Shown: positions 44,330 through 53,923, numbered from the stretch's first letter. The stretch: DNA of 64,000 bases from Paenarthrobacter aurescens (GCF_025421775.1 NZ_JAOEFX010000004.1:62001-126000); one strand, 5' to 3'. Numbers and translations: made by a program. Notes: generated by a model not told the origin, from the sequence alone.

Positions 44330-45018
44330 CAGAAGACATCATCAAAGTGCTGCTCGTTGACGATCAACCACTGCTGCGGATGGGCTTCCGGCTCATCCTG
44401 GAAGGTGAAGAAGACTTCCATGTAGTGGGCGAAGCTTCCGATGGCATCGAGGCCGTCCGCCAAGTGGAAGCCCTGCAGCCGGACGTCGTTCTGATGGACG
44501 TACGCATGCCGGGGATGGACGGGATTGAAGCAACGCGGCGCATCTCGGATTCGGGCTCCGAAGCGCGTGTCATCATCCTCACAACGTTCGACCTCGATGA
44601 GTATGCGTTCACCGGTCTGCAAGCGGGAGCATCTGCGTTCCTGCTGAAGGACGTGGCTCCCTCCGAACTGGTCCAAGCCGTGCGTCTGGTAGCCAGCGGA
44701 GATGCTGTGGTGGCTCCGCGGGTTACGCAGCGGTTGCTGGAAACGTATGTCCGAGGTGGAGCGGTGCCCGGTCATCCGCCCACTCCCCACCGGGACCCGC
44801 TGCTGGACGAACTCACTCCGCGGGAAACCGAGATCCTCACCACCATCGCGGAGGGCCTGTCCAATGCGGAAATCGCCCACAAGTTCTTCCTCTCGGAAGC
44901 GACGGTAAAGACCCATGTACGCCGGATCCTGAGCAAGCTGCAGCTGCGGGACCGTGTTCAGGTGGTGGTGTACGCGTACGAAACCGGGCTGGTGGTGCCG
45001 AGCAACCCGGACTACTGA
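44326..45018 (+). CDS. LuxR/NarL family response regulator
   Basis: A 230-residue regulator. The receiver has VLLVDDQPLLRMGF, the phosphoacceptor Asp in VVLMDVRMPGMDGIEA, ILTTFDLDEY and FLLKDVAPSELV. The LuxR domain is LTPRETEILTTIAEGLSNAE through SEATVKTHVRRILSKLQLRD. It is coupled to the preceding kinase. Its last 7 bases overlap the end of the convergent HAD gene. Confidence 0.94.
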   Translation: MTEDIIKVLLVDDQPLLRMGFRLILEGEEDFHVVGEASDGIEAVRQVEALQPDVVLMDVRMPGMDGIEATRRISDSGSEARVIILTTFDLDEYAFTGLQAGASAFLLKDVAPSELVQAVRLVASGDAVVAPRVTQRLLETYVRGGAVPGHPPTPHRDPLLDELTPRETEILTTIAEGLSNAEIAHKFFLSEATVKTHVRRILSKLQLRDRVQVVVYAYETGLVVPSNPDY

Positions 45019-45722
45019 ACCGCCGTCGATCGCTGCACGGGTCCTTGCAGCAGCGGTAAGAGCTCGCCGGGAGAGGACGCGGTAGCGGCGGCGTGGACGG
45101 ATTCGCCGGGTTCCCCGTAGCCCCAGAGCGCGAAGATGGCTGGTATCCGGAAGCTGGCTGCTCCCTCAACGTCGTATATCCGGTCGCCCACCATGACGGG
45201 CCGCGATGTGTCGACGCCGCGTGAACGGAGCCGGTTCAGCGATTCCGCGATCACATCGTCTTTTCGCGATCGGCCCAGGGCATCGGACGCGCCACAGACA
45301 TCGGCAAAGTAGTGGGCTACGTCAAAGTGGCGGGTCAACCTGATGGCTTGGTCCTCTACTTTCGACGTTGCCACCGCCATGGGGATGCCTTGTAAGTGCA
45401 ATTGATGAAGGAGCGCCTCAACACCGTCGTAGAGCTGGGCCTGGGCAGCTCCGCTCCTGGCGTATGCCGCCCGGTAGTGCTGGAGAGCAACCTTCGCCAC
45501 GTTCTCGTCAAGCCCCACAACGCTCCGGAACGAGTCCATCATGGGTGGTCCCACGAAGCGGCGCAACTGGTCAGGACCTGGCACGGTGGCTCCCACGGAG
45601 GCCAGTGCTTCTGCCGCACTGGCGGTGACTCCCTTGGCCGAGTCCACCAGTGTGCCATCCATGTCGAACAGGATGCACGAGTACGCCCCCGGGAGTGGTT
45701 TGTGGTGCTCTGGACGTATCAT
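45012..45722 (-). CDS. HAD family hydrolase (phosphoglycolate phosphatase-like)
   Basis: A 236-residue HAD phosphatase. Motif I is ILFDMDGTLVDS, motif II is MAVATSKVEDQA, and motif III/IV is PVMVGDRIYDVEGAA, with a helical cap between motifs I and II. It is closest in pattern to the Gph/PgmB group. The substrate is not clear. It is convergent with the response regulator and divergent from the AsnC regulator. Confidence 0.9.
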   Translation of the reverse strand: MIRPEHHKPLPGAYSCILFDMDGTLVDSAKGVTASAAEALASVGATVPGPDQLRRFVGPPMMDSFRSVVGLDENVAKVALQHYRAAYARSGAAQAQLYDGVEALLHQLHLQGIPMAVATSKVEDQAIRLTRHFDVAHYFADVCGASDALGRSRKDDVIAESLNRLRSRGVDTSRPVMVGDRIYDVEGAASFRIPAIFALWGYGEPGESVHAAATASSPGELLPLLQGPVQRSTAVQ

Positions 45723-45793
45723 CTTCTTCGTGGCCTTTCGGTCAAGGGCAGGAGCTTCTGGGCTCCTGAGAGTTTTTTACTTGGAAGGGATTC

Positions 45794-46243
45794 ATGGAGC
45801 GAGCGGGCCTGGACGGCATCGATCAGAGGATCCTTTCGGAGCTCACCAAGAACGCCCGTGTCCCGCACGCCGAATTGGCAGGAAAGGTCCTGCTTTCCAG
45901 GAATGCTGTCCGTCAGCGGATCGATCGCATGGAGCGGCAGGGTTACATCCAGGGCTATACCGTCGTGGCCGGAGTAGAGACCCAGGATTTTGTGTCTGCG
46001 TTCCTGATGGTCTACCGGAAAGACCGTATGCGGGGTGCCGATGTTCTGAGTGAGCTCAGGGCGATTCCCGAAATCGTCCTGTGTGACGTGCTGAGCGGTG
46101 ATTTTGATTTGATCGTGCGCGTCGAAGCCCGTTCCCATGGCAGGGTGCAGGAGATTTGGGAGCAGATTTCTGCCCTCCCCGGGGTGACCAACACCGTCAC
46201 TGCCATGACGTTGTCCAATGTGATCCGGCGGGTATCGCAGTAG
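45794..46243 (+). CDS. Lrp/AsnC family regulator
   Basis: A 149-residue regulator with an N-terminal HTH (LDGIDQRILSELTKNARVPH, then LAGKVLLSRNAVRQRIDRME) and a C-terminal RAM ligand-binding domain (VLCDVLSGDFDLIVRV, PGVTNTVTAM). The family binds amino acids. It ends one base before the convergent aspartase gene. It is a good candidate for the sensor of the amino acid catabolic genes that follow. Start: ATG 6 bases after GGAAGG. Confidence 0.93.
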   Translation: MERAGLDGIDQRILSELTKNARVPHAELAGKVLLSRNAVRQRIDRMERQGYIQGYTVVAGVETQDFVSAFLMVYRKDRMRGADVLSELRAIPEIVLCDVLSGDFDLIVRVEARSHGRVQEIWEQISALPGVTNTVTAMTLSNVIRRVSQ

Positions 46244-46244
46244 C

Positions 46245-47633
46245 TCAGTGTCCGCGCGTGGAGGCGCCCTCAAGGATCAGTTGGGCGGCGTCCCGTTCCA
46301 TGAGCCCCATCGACGTGACGGCATCGACCACCGCCATGCGTCCCGTCAACGCACGACTGGCTACCTCCGCAGCGGCTGCGTAGCCAAGGGCGGGTATCAG
46401 TGCGGTGGCCAGTCCAGCCGAGCCCGCAGCCCGCCCACCAAGCAGCTCCTCGTTTGCCGTGATGCCCTGGACGCAATGGGTCCTGAGAATCCTCGCCCCA
46501 TTGGTGAGCCAGGCAAAGCCCTGCAGCAGGGCATGGGCAATGACGGGTTCAAAGGCATTAAGTTGTAACTGGCCGTTGTCGGCGGCCATGGTGACGGTGG
46601 TGTCCGCACCAGCAACCGCAAAGGCGATCTGGTTCAGGGTCTCGGGAATCACGGGATTAACTTTGCCCGGCATGATGGATGACCCCGCCTGGCGGGGTGG
46701 TAATTGGATCTCTCCGAAGCCATTTTGCGGACCGCTGGACAGCAGTCTCAGGTCGCTGCTGATTTTGGAGATCTTGATGGCCGATCGCTTGAGCATTCCG
46801 GATACATGCATGAAAACCCCGACGTCGGATGTCGCCTCCAGCAGGTCAGTTGCGGGTATCAGCGGCAGCCCCGAAATTTCAGCGAGGGCATCAATGGCCC
46901 GCTCCCGGTAGCCGGGCTCGGCAGTGATCCCTGTCCCGATAGCGGTTGCTCCCAGGCTGCATTCGAGCATGAGTCCCGCGGACTCCCTCAGCCGGCATCT
47001 GTCTTCCTCAATCGTGGCGGCAAAGGCCCCAAACTCCTGACCAAGCGTCATGGGCACGGCATCCTGTAGCTGGGTGCGCCCTATCTTCACCACGTGGCCG
47101 AAGGCAGCCCCTTTCTCCCTCATGGACTGCGTCAAATGTCCCAGTTCGTGGTCAAGGTCCTGCACTGCGGTGATCAGTGCGAGCTTGATGGCGGTGGGGT
47201 AGACATCGTTGGTTGACTGGCATTTGTTCACGTGGTCGATGGGGTGCACATGCTGGTAGCTGCCACGGGGGTGGCCCAAGGTTTCCAGGGCTATGTTTGC
47301 AATGACCTCGTTGGCGTTCATATTGGTGCTTGTCCCGGCGCCGCCCTGGATCATATCCACGCAGAAGTGCTGGTGATGCTGCCGTTCTTCGATGTCCCGG
47401 CAAGCGCGGCTGATAGCGGTAGCTATGGCGGGATCCAGGACTCCAAGGCCGGAGTTGGCGTGGGCGGCCGCGCGCTTTACCTGGGCCAGGGCCACCACCA
47501 GTCCGGGATACCGGGACACGGGGATCCCGCTGATGGGGAAATTGTCCAGGGCCCGGGCGGTGTGCGCGCCCCACAAGGCATCGGCTGGTACGCGGATGGA
47601 TCCCAGGGAGTCTGATTCGAGGCGATACGTCAT
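46245..47633 (-). CDS. aspA: Aspartate ammonia-lyase
   Basis: Splits L-aspartate to fumarate and ammonia. The 462-residue protein carries the fumarase/aspartase signature GSSIMPGKVNP with the catalytic Ser, the STNDVYPTAIK substrate loop, GGAGTSTNMNANEVIAN, and HPIDHVNKCQSTNDVYP. These fit aspartase better than fumarase, although the two are hard to separate by motif. It is the last gene of a minus-strand unit after homoserine dehydrogenase-like and aldehyde dehydrogenase genes, where it would feed aspartate into the TCA cycle. A strong hairpin lies just upstream of it. Confidence 0.88.
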   Translation of the reverse strand: MTYRLESDSLGSIRVPADALWGAHTARALDNFPISGIPVSRYPGLVVALAQVKRAAAHANSGLGVLDPAIATAISRACRDIEERQHHQHFCVDMIQGGAGTSTNMNANEVIANIALETLGHPRGSYQHVHPIDHVNKCQSTNDVYPTAIKLALITAVQDLDHELGHLTQSMREKGAAFGHVVKIGRTQLQDAVPMTLGQEFGAFAATIEEDRCRLRESAGLMLECSLGATAIGTGITAEPGYRERAIDALAEISGLPLIPATDLLEATSDVGVFMHVSGMLKRSAIKISKISSDLRLLSSGPQNGFGEIQLPPRQAGSSIMPGKVNPVIPETLNQIAFAVAGADTTVTMAADNGQLQLNAFEPVIAHALLQGFAWLTNGARILRTHCVQGITANEELLGGRAAGSAGLATALIPALGYAAAAEVASRALTGRMAVVDAVTSMGLMERDAAQLILEGASTRGH

Positions 47634-47675
47634 AGGTGGTGCAGTCCTTTCCGGGACGGTCCTGTGCCAGTCGGC

Positions 47676-47715
47676 GGCCTGGTGGTGGACTGTGTCCGCA
47701 GTCCACCACCAGGCC
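47676..47715 (-). other. Intercistronic hairpin between aldehyde dehydrogenase and aspartase genes
   Basis: A perfect 17-bp stem (GGCCTGGTGGTGGACTG / CAGTCCACCACCAGGCC) with a 6-base loop begins immediately after the aldehyde dehydrogenase stop codon. No T run follows on the minus strand. It may attenuate transcription, protect the upstream mRNA, or set a lower aspartase level. Confidence 0.75.
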
Positions 47716-47716
47716 G

Positions 47717-49132
47717 TCAGTTCTTGATGCAGATGACTTTGGGCTGGGTCATTTCCTCGTAGGCGAAATGAACGCCTTCACGGCCCAGGCTTCCGTATTT
47801 GAATCCGCCGAAAGGCATGCCGTCGAACCGGTAGTCCGACGAGTCGTTGATCATGACACCCCCGGCCTGGATTTCCTTGGCTGCTTTCATGGCGTCGCTG
47901 AGGGAGGCGGTGAAGATCCCGGCATGAAGACTGAACTCGATGGAGTTGGCAATCCCGATCGCTTCCTCGAGGGAGTCCACAGGGCGGAGCATCACCAGCG
48001 GCCCGAACACTTCCTCGGTCCACAAACGGCTGTCTTCCGGAACGTCCTCAAGAACCGTGGGGTGGAGGATGTTTCCGGCAGCCTGGTTTCCTGCCAGAAC
48101 AACTGCACCGTGCTCGATTGCCTCGTTGACTTTCGTCCGGACATCTTCCATGGACCGTGAGGTGATCATGGGCCCTACGTCCGTCAGTTCGTCGGACGGG
48201 TCGCCAACTACCAGTTTGTTGGTCGCAGCGAGGAAGAACTCCCGGAATTCGACGTAGATGGACTTGTCGACCAGGATTCGTTGAACGCCCACGCAGTTTT
48301 GGCCTGCGGCCCAGAATGCACCGGAAACGCAGGAAGCCACGGCTTCCTGGAGGTCGGCGTCAGCCAAGACGATGACTGGCGCGTTTCCGCCCAAATCCAT
48401 GGAGAGCTTCTTCAGTCCGGCTGTTGAGGCGATGTCCTCTCCGGTGGCAAACCCGCCGGTGAACGACACCATCCGGACGTCCCGCGCGGCGATGATCTTC
48501 CGGGCAATCCCGCGGTCCCCATGGACCACCGTGAGGACGTCCCGGGGAAGTCCGGCCTCCAGGAGTGCCTCGGTGAGAAGCTGCGCGGAAAGGGGAGTGA
48601 GGGCCGACGGCTTGAGGATAACAGCGTTTCCGCCCGCAATGGCCGGTCCCACCTTGTGGGCTACCAGGTTGAGGGGATCGTTGAAGGGCGTGATTGCCAG
48701 GATGAGACCCAGCGGTTCACGGGAGAACCAGCCCAGCCTGTCCTCGGACCCTTCGTAGGCGTCAAAGGGGATGACTTCACCGGCATTGCGGCGGGTTTCT
48801 GCCGCTGAAAGCCGCAGCGTATTGACTGCACGCAGAACCTCCTTGCGGGCCTGCCTCACGGTCTTGCCAGCTTCAGCGACGATGGTTTCGGCAAAGAGAT
48901 CGCGCCGGTCTTCCACCAGGGTGGCTGCCCTGTCGAGTATCTTTCCCCGCGCGTCCCGGGAGAGGCCGGCTGCCACTTTGGCTCCCGCGCGGGCAGCATC
49001 CAGGACACTCTCGACGGCGGCGGCATCGGTCAGCGGAACGGCGCCCACCACCCGGTGGTCGTAGGGACTGGTGACATTCTGGAACATCGGCAGGACTGAT
49101 GCTTCGGGGGCGCTGGGTGCGGTCTTAGGCAT
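47717..49132 (-). CDS. Aldehyde dehydrogenase, candidate aspartate-semialdehyde oxidiser
   Basis: A 471-residue NAD(P)-dependent aldehyde dehydrogenase. The catalytic Cys is in [14 protein letters not shown], and the cofactor region is [14 protein letters not shown]. Other family features are [20 protein letters not shown] and [12 protein letters not shown]. In the motif that carries the general-base Glu (LELGGN), this protein has MDLGGNAPV, with Asp in place of Glu. Its start overlaps the homoserine dehydrogenase-like gene by 8 bases, so the two are coupled. From context it should oxidise L-aspartate 4-semialdehyde to L-aspartate; that is inferred. In pattern it resembles the phosphonoformaldehyde/succinate-semialdehyde group. 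Confidence 0.88.
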   Translation of the reverse strand: MPKTAPSAPEASVLPMFQNVTSPYDHRVVGAVPLTDAAAVESVLDAARAGAKVAAGLSRDARGKILDRAATLVEDRRDLFAETIVAEAGKTVRQARKEVLRAVNTLRLSAAETRRNAGEVIPFDAYEGSEDRLGWFSREPLGLILAITPFNDPLNLVAHKVGPAIAGGNAVILKPSALTPLSAQLLTEALLEAGLPRDVLTVVHGDRGIARKIIAARDVRMVSFTGGFATGEDIASTAGLKKLSMDLGGNAPVIVLADADLQEAVASCVSGAFWAAGQNCVGVQRILVDKSIYVEFREFFLAATNKLVVGDPSDELTDVGPMITSRSMEDVRTKVNEAIEHGAVVLAGNQAAGNILHPTVLEDVPEDSRLWTEEVFGPLVMLRPVDSLEEAIGIANSIEFSLHAGIFTASLSDAMKAAKEIQAGGVMINDSSDYRFDGMPFGGFKYGSLGREGVHFAYEEMTQPKVICIKN

Positions 49133-50171
49133 GGGAGGGAACCTCCGAGGCGGCGTGCATGGCGATGATGTCTGAGAGCAGGGCGTAGGCCGTCTCCACT
49201 CGTCCGGCCCCGGGTCCGGAAACCGTCACGGGGCCCAGGAGATCGGTGCTGAACGACACGGCGTTGGTGGCGCCGGAGATTCCAGCCAATCCGTGGGCCA
49301 GGGGCACTGCCACGGGCTTTACGCTGGCTGTTACCGCCCCGTTGGCAGACCTCTTTGCTGAGCCGATGAGCTTCCAGCGCAGGCCTTGGCGGGCAGCGTC
49401 TTCAATGTCGTCACGGGTCAGGGAGGAGATGCCCTCACATGAAACGTCCTGCAAGGTAATGCCTGCCTCAAGAAGTTGATTGGCCAGGATGAGCACTTTG
49501 AGTCGAACGTCGTAGCCCTCAATGTCAGCGGCAGGGTTTGCTTCGGCATACCCCAGGTCCTGGGCCTCCCGAATGGCGGCATCCAGGTCCAGGCCGGACT
49601 CCATGCGCCCCAGCACGTAGTTGCTGGTGCCGTTTAGGATTCCTTCGAAGCCATCGATCTTCAGGCCGGCGAACATCTTTTTGGCAAGGCGGATCACGGG
49701 GGTGCCGCTCATGACAGCGCCTTCGAACTCGAAGTGAACGCCATTGCTCTCGGCCAATGCGGCCAGTTCATCGCCCCGCAGTGCCACGGGTCCCTTATTT
49801 GTGGTGCAGACGCTCTTGCCCGATTCCAGGGCCCATCGGACGTGCGAGACGGCGGGCTCGCCGTCGTCGGGATTGGTGAAGGTTGCTTCGCAGACGATGT
49901 CTGCAGTGCAGGAACGGATCACAGCTTCGTTGTTTGTGTCCATGGAGCCGCCATGCTCTGCAAACGTCTCGCCAGCGCCAAGGTTCAGTGCCATGAGAAG
50001 ATCGATGCCTTCGGCTTGGACCAGGGAACCGAGCCTGAGATCGGTGATGGCCACAACCCTCAGGCCGAAACCCAACTCCGAGCGGAGGGCATCTCCCCGT
50101 GTAGCGATGATCTCGGCGAGGGTCCGGTTGACGCCGCCAAAGCCGATCAGCGCGAGGTCGTAGGTTTTCAT
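49125..50171 (-). CDS. Homoserine dehydrogenase-like protein without ACT domain
   Basis: A 348-residue oxidoreductase. The NAD(P) fold is [18 protein letters not shown] (residues 5-22), and [11 protein letters not shown] contains the conserved Lys region. The catalytic region is [18 protein letters not shown], with [20 protein letters not shown], the homoserine dehydrogenase signature. Biosynthetic actinobacterial enzymes are about 430 residues with a C-terminal ACT domain and sit with thrC/thrB. This one is shorter, lacks ACT and is coupled to an aldehyde dehydrogenase, so it probably works in the degradative direction, homoserine to aspartate semialdehyde. Start behind AGGAG. Divergent from an amino acid permease. 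Confidence 0.85.
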   Translation of the reverse strand: MKTYDLALIGFGGVNRTLAEIIATRGDALRSELGFGLRVVAITDLRLGSLVQAEGIDLLMALNLGAGETFAEHGGSMDTNNEAVIRSCTADIVCEATFTNPDDGEPAVSHVRWALESGKSVCTTNKGPVALRGDELAALAESNGVHFEFEGAVMSGTPVIRLAKKMFAGLKIDGFEGILNGTSNYVLGRMESGLDLDAAIREAQDLGYAEANPAADIEGYDVRLKVLILANQLLEAGITLQDVSCEGISSLTRDDIEDAARQGLRWKLIGSAKRSANGAVTASVKPVAVPLAHGLAGISGATNAVSFSTDLLGPVTVSGPGAGRVETAYALLSDIIAMHAASEVPSHA

Positions 50172-50301
50172 GGTGCTCCTCAGGTAGGTGGGGGTGATGG
50201 TTCAATCCTGTGGCCCCCCGGTGTCCGTCGGGGCATGCTGAATCGCCTCAAAGAGTGGGCATTCTGACCATTCGACGGCCGTTCTGACTCTCAGTCACCT
50301 A

Positions 50302-50334
50302 AAACATGTGCGTTATACGCATTAACAAATGTTT
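50302..50334. promoter_or_regulatory. Candidate operator between the divergent catabolic genes
   Basis: The palindrome TGCGT-TAT-ACGCA at 50309-50321 is nested in wider arms AAACAT (50302-50307) and ATGTTT (50329-50334). It lies in the 284-base divergent promoter region of the homoserine dehydrogenase-like and permease genes. The AsnC or IclR regulator nearby could bind it. Confidence 0.5.
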
Positions 50335-50455
50335 TTAATGACCACTTGGATCCCTTTTGTGTTACCTTCATCACTACAGACGCCCTCCCCGGCACCCCAG
50401 CCCCGGACTTCACAAGGCGTACCGTTCGCATCTGCCACAAAACCGGAGACACCAC

Positions 50456-51898
50456 ATGGAATCTTCAGCACCCCTGCAACTGGACCATCAACCCCAGGCC
50501 GCTCCCGCCCCCGCCGAAACCGGACTGCGCCGGTCAATGGGTCCACGGCACCTCATCATGATCGCGATGGGAGGTGTCATTGGATCCGGGCTGTTCCTGA
50601 GTTCTGGCTACACGATCTCCCAGGCCGGTCCGCTCGGGGCTGTGATTGCCTACCTTGTGGGCGCCTTTGTGGTGTACCTCGTGATGGCCTGCCTTGGCGA
50701 GTTGGCCATCGCCTATCCCGTATCAGGTGCTTTCCACATTTACGCGTCCCGATCCATCGGTCCAGCCACGGGCTTCGCCACAGCTTGGCTGTACTGGCTG
50801 TGTTGGGCAGTGGCTATCGGCTCGGAATTCACGGCATCAGGGCTCCTCATGCAGCGCTGGTTTCCTGAGGTCGAGGTATGGGTGTGGTGCCTTGTGTTCG
50901 CCGCCATCCTGTTCGGATTCAATGCCGTGTCCTCCAAGTTCTTCGGGGAATCGGAGTTCTGGTTCTCCATCATCAAGGTGGGTGCGATCATTGCCCTGAT
51001 CGTGCTGGGCGGCGCAGCCCTCTTCGGATTCCACCCACTCTCTGAGTCCGGCAACCATCCATTTCTCTTTGAGAACTTCAACACCACCGGGGGATTGTTC
51101 CCCAACGGCTTTACCGGAGTCCTGGTAACGGCCCTGGCGGTCTTCTATGCCTTCTCCGGGTCTGAACTCATCGGCGTGGCCGCGGGGGAGACCACTGATC
51201 CTGCAAAGAACATTCCCAAGGCCATGCGCAGCACCGTCATCCGGCTGCTGATCTTCTTTGTTGGTGCTATCGCAGTCATTGCCGCAACCGTCCCGTATGA
51301 CCAAGTGGGACTGGACGAGAGTCCTTTCGTGACGGTGTTCTCCTCCGTCGGAATTCCCTATGCCGCTGACATCATGAACTTCGTCATCATCACGGCGCTG
51401 CTGTCGGCCGGAAACAGCGGACTGTTCTCCTGTGCCCGTATGCTCTACTCCCTGGCTGACGAGGGGCATGCGCCCAAGGCTCTGAAGAAGCTCACCCGGC
51501 GGGGTATACCGCTCATAGCCCTTTCGGTCAGCATGGTTGGCGGCATCGCATCGCTGATCAGCAGCGTGGTTGCCCCGGAAACGGTGTACCTGGCCTTGGT
51601 CTCCGTGGCCGGTTTCGCAGTTGTTGGCGTGTGGATGTCCATCACAGCCTCCCACTTCTTCCACCGCCGGGCCTTCGTGCGGAACGGCGGGCGGGTGAAG
51701 GATCTTGCCTACAAGGCGCCGTTCTTCCCACTGGTTCCGATTCTGGCCTTCGCTCTCTGCCTGATTTCATTGGTGGGCATTGCGTTTGACCCACATCAGA
51801 TTGCCGCGCTGTACTTCGGCGTTCCCTTTGTTGGGGCTTGCTACGCCTACTTCTACTTCAGGTACCGGCGCCCGGCACGGTCCGGCCGGACGTCCTGA
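50456..51898 (+). CDS. Amino acid permease (APC/AAT family)
   Basis: A 480-residue transporter with about twelve membrane segments. [35 protein letters not shown] and [20 protein letters not shown] are typical of the amino acid transporter family (GabP/LysP-like). The ATG at 50456 follows GGAGA and is preceded by no credible extension. It is divergent from the homoserine dehydrogenase-like gene and upstream of the racemase, so it probably imports the amino acid degraded by this cluster. Confidence 0.9.
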   Translation: MESSAPLQLDHQPQAAPAPAETGLRRSMGPRHLIMIAMGGVIGSGLFLSSGYTISQAGPLGAVIAYLVGAFVVYLVMACLGELAIAYPVSGAFHIYASRSIGPATGFATAWLYWLCWAVAIGSEFTASGLLMQRWFPEVEVWVWCLVFAAILFGFNAVSSKFFGESEFWFSIIKVGAIIALIVLGGAALFGFHPLSESGNHPFLFENFNTTGGLFPNGFTGVLVTALAVFYAFSGSELIGVAAGETTDPAKNIPKAMRSTVIRLLIFFVGAIAVIAATVPYDQVGLDESPFVTVFSSVGIPYAADIMNFVIITALLSAGNSGLFSCARMLYSLADEGHAPKALKKLTRRGIPLIALSVSMVGGIASLISSVVAPETVYLALVSVAGFAVVGVWMSITASHFFHRRAFVRNGGRVKDLAYKAPFFPLVPILAFALCLISLVGIAFDPHQIAALYFGVPFVGACYAYFYFRYRRPARSGRTS

Positions 51899-51962
51899 CC
51901 AAACAATCACTGAGCCTTGCGGCCGGGCCTCCGGTCCGGCCGCAAGGCGTTGATAAAGGGGA

Positions 51963-53120
51963 ATGCTGATGCAGGTTGTGAGCCCCCGGCTGAGGATCGA
52001 GAACCTTTCAAGTTGGCTTGAAATTGACGGCAACGCCTTCGAATCCAATATCCGGACCATGCTGGGACTGCTGCAAGAGCGCGCCGTGCTGTGCGCCGTG
52101 ATCAAATCCGATGCGTACGGCCACGGGGCCGGTCTATTGATGCCCTCCTTGGTGCGCCTGGGGGTGCCCTACATCGGTGTGGGCTCAAACTCAGAAGCAG
52201 AGACGGCCCGATTGCATGGCTACACGGGCAGGCTTTTGCGGGTCCGCGCCGCTGCGCCCCAGGAAATAGCCGCTGCGGTGGCCCATGATGTGGAAGAGCT
52301 GGTGGCCGACCCGCAGAGCGCGTGGGAACTGAGCAGGATCGCCGCTGAGGCTGGACGAAAGATCCGGATCCACCTGGACATCAACTCCTCCGGTATCAGC
52401 AGGCACAGCCTTGACGTATCGTCACCGCTGGGCCGGGCTAGTGCCGTAGCGGTGGTGAGCCATCCGCACCTTGAACTCGCTGGCATCATGACGCATTTTC
52501 CGTTGGACGACAGTGAGCATATTGAGCAAGGGCTGGAGCGCTTCAAAACCGACGCCACGACTATTTTGCGGTCAGCCAACGTCCCGCGGAGGCAGGTTCT
52601 GCTTCACGCGGCGAATTCGTTTGCCACGCTGAATACGCCGGCAACGTGGCTTGATATGGTGCGGACCGGTGCCGTCCTGTATGGCGATTCGGACCCCAGC
52701 CACCCCGGATTCCGGCGCTGCCTGGCATTCAAAGCGCGGATCGGGTCCGTCAACAATTATCCGGCGGGAAGCAAAGTGGGCTACGGGCATACCCATACGC
52801 TTCAAGGGGATTCAAAGCTGGCCACCGTGACGGTGGGATACGGCGATGGGTACCGGCGTGCACTGGGGCGGGGCGGAACTGTCTTGGTCCGGGGCCATCG
52901 GGTGCCCGTTGTCGATGCGATCTCCATGAATTCCATGGTGGTAGACGTCTCTGCCCTTGACGACGTGCGGCCAGGTGACGAAGTGGTGCTGTTTGGTCGT
53001 CAGGATGGCGCGGAAATCACGGCCGGTGAACTGGAGTCTGCAAATCGCGGGATACTCGCAGACCTGTACACGGTGTGGGCCAAAGACGCCCGGATCCTCG
53101 CCGCTGATGCCGTCATGTGA
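51963..53120 (+). CDS. alr: Alanine racemase family PLP enzyme
   Basis: A 385-residue fold-type III PLP enzyme. The PLP Lys is in CAVIKSDAYGHG, the catalytic Tyr of the second half is in VGYGDGYRRALGRG, and WLDMVRTGAVLYGDSDPS binds the phosphate. VDAISMNSMVVDVS replaces the usual GRISMDM-type motif. Its location in an amino acid catabolic cluster suggests a broad or different amino acid racemase rather than the housekeeping cell-wall enzyme. It could bring D-homoserine or another D-amino acid into the pathway. It lies 65 bases after the permease gene. Confidence 0.82.
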   Translation: MLMQVVSPRLRIENLSSWLEIDGNAFESNIRTMLGLLQERAVLCAVIKSDAYGHGAGLLMPSLVRLGVPYIGVGSNSEAETARLHGYTGRLLRVRAAAPQEIAAAVAHDVEELVADPQSAWELSRIAAEAGRKIRIHLDINSSGISRHSLDVSSPLGRASAVAVVSHPHLELAGIMTHFPLDDSEHIEQGLERFKTDATTILRSANVPRRQVLLHAANSFATLNTPATWLDMVRTGAVLYGDSDPSHPGFRRCLAFKARIGSVNNYPAGSKVGYGHTHTLQGDSKLATVTVGYGDGYRRALGRGGTVLVRGHRVPVVDAISMNSMVVDVSALDDVRPGDEVVLFGRQDGAEITAGELESANRGILADLYTVWAKDARILAADAVM

Positions 53121-53155
53121 GAATGGCGTGAGCGCTTGGTGGAAGGAGCCGATTC

Positions 53156-53923
53156 GTGGATGTGTCACCGGAGGCGTCGTCCTTGGCACAAGGCCTTCGC
53201 CTTGTTCGCTTGGTAACGGACCGCGAAAAGCAGGGCCGCCAGCTATTGGGCGTCTCGCAACTGGCCGCGGAATTGGATATGGAGCAAAGCAGGGTCTCCC
53301 GCTTGGCCCAGGAGCTGTGCGACCTGGGACTGCTGGAACGGATGGACCGGGGTCCTTTCCGTGTCGGCCCCGGGTTCTTCGGCCTGGCAGCTGCGCTGAA
53401 TGGTGGCTGGGTTCAGAGGTCGCGGGCAGAGCTGGAGGAATTTGTATCCGCCTTTGGCCTGAGATCGCGCCTCTCAGTGCGGGATGGCGTCCGCGTCCTG
53501 CTTTTGCGTTCATCCACCAACAACTCAGTCCTGGGTGGTTTTGCCAAGCCGGGCATGGTGACGCCGGTCTGGTGCACGGGCGCCGGAAGGGCTTTGTTGT
53601 GGGATCACTCTCCACGTGAGCTGGACTCCCTGCTCCGCGACGTGAATTTCATTGGTGTCGGAGGCCCGGCGGCGGCACATTCTGTTCCGGAAGTCCATGA
53701 ACTGATGGAACGGGACAAGCCCAACGGATTCGTTGTCGCGGCCGAAGAGTTCGAGCATGATGTGTGGGAGGTGGCTGTTCCGGTGCGGTCCGGAGGGAAG
53801 ATCCACGCGTCGCTCAGCATCTTGGGCAGCCGGTCCAGCATTGAGAAGGCGGCACCGGACATCGCCGCGGTACTGCACGCAGCCGCCCAACGGCTTGGCT
53901 CGGCAGGCACGGTGCCGGCCTAG
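53156..53923 (+). CDS. IclR family regulator
   Basis: A 255-residue regulator. The N-terminal HTH is LGVSQLAAELDMEQSRVSRL followed by AQELCDLGLLERMDRGPFRV. The C-terminal IclR sensor includes PVWCTGAGRALLWDHSPREL and EDFEHD-like VAAEEFEHDVWEVAVPV. The GTG start at 53156 follows GGAAGGAG. It is the last gene of the permease-racemase unit and likely controls it. It is convergent, three bases away, with another IclR-family gene. Confidence 0.88.
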   Translation: MDVSPEASSLAQGLRLVRLVTDREKQGRQLLGVSQLAAELDMEQSRVSRLAQELCDLGLLERMDRGPFRVGPGFFGLAAALNGGWVQRSRAELEEFVSAFGLRSRLSVRDGVRVLLLRSSTNNSVLGGFAKPGMVTPVWCTGAGRALLWDHSPRELDSLLRDVNFIGVGGPAAAHSVPEVHELMERDKPNGFVVAAEEFEHDVWEVAVPVRSGGKIHASLSILGSRSSIEKAAPDIAAVLHAAAQRLGSAGTVPA

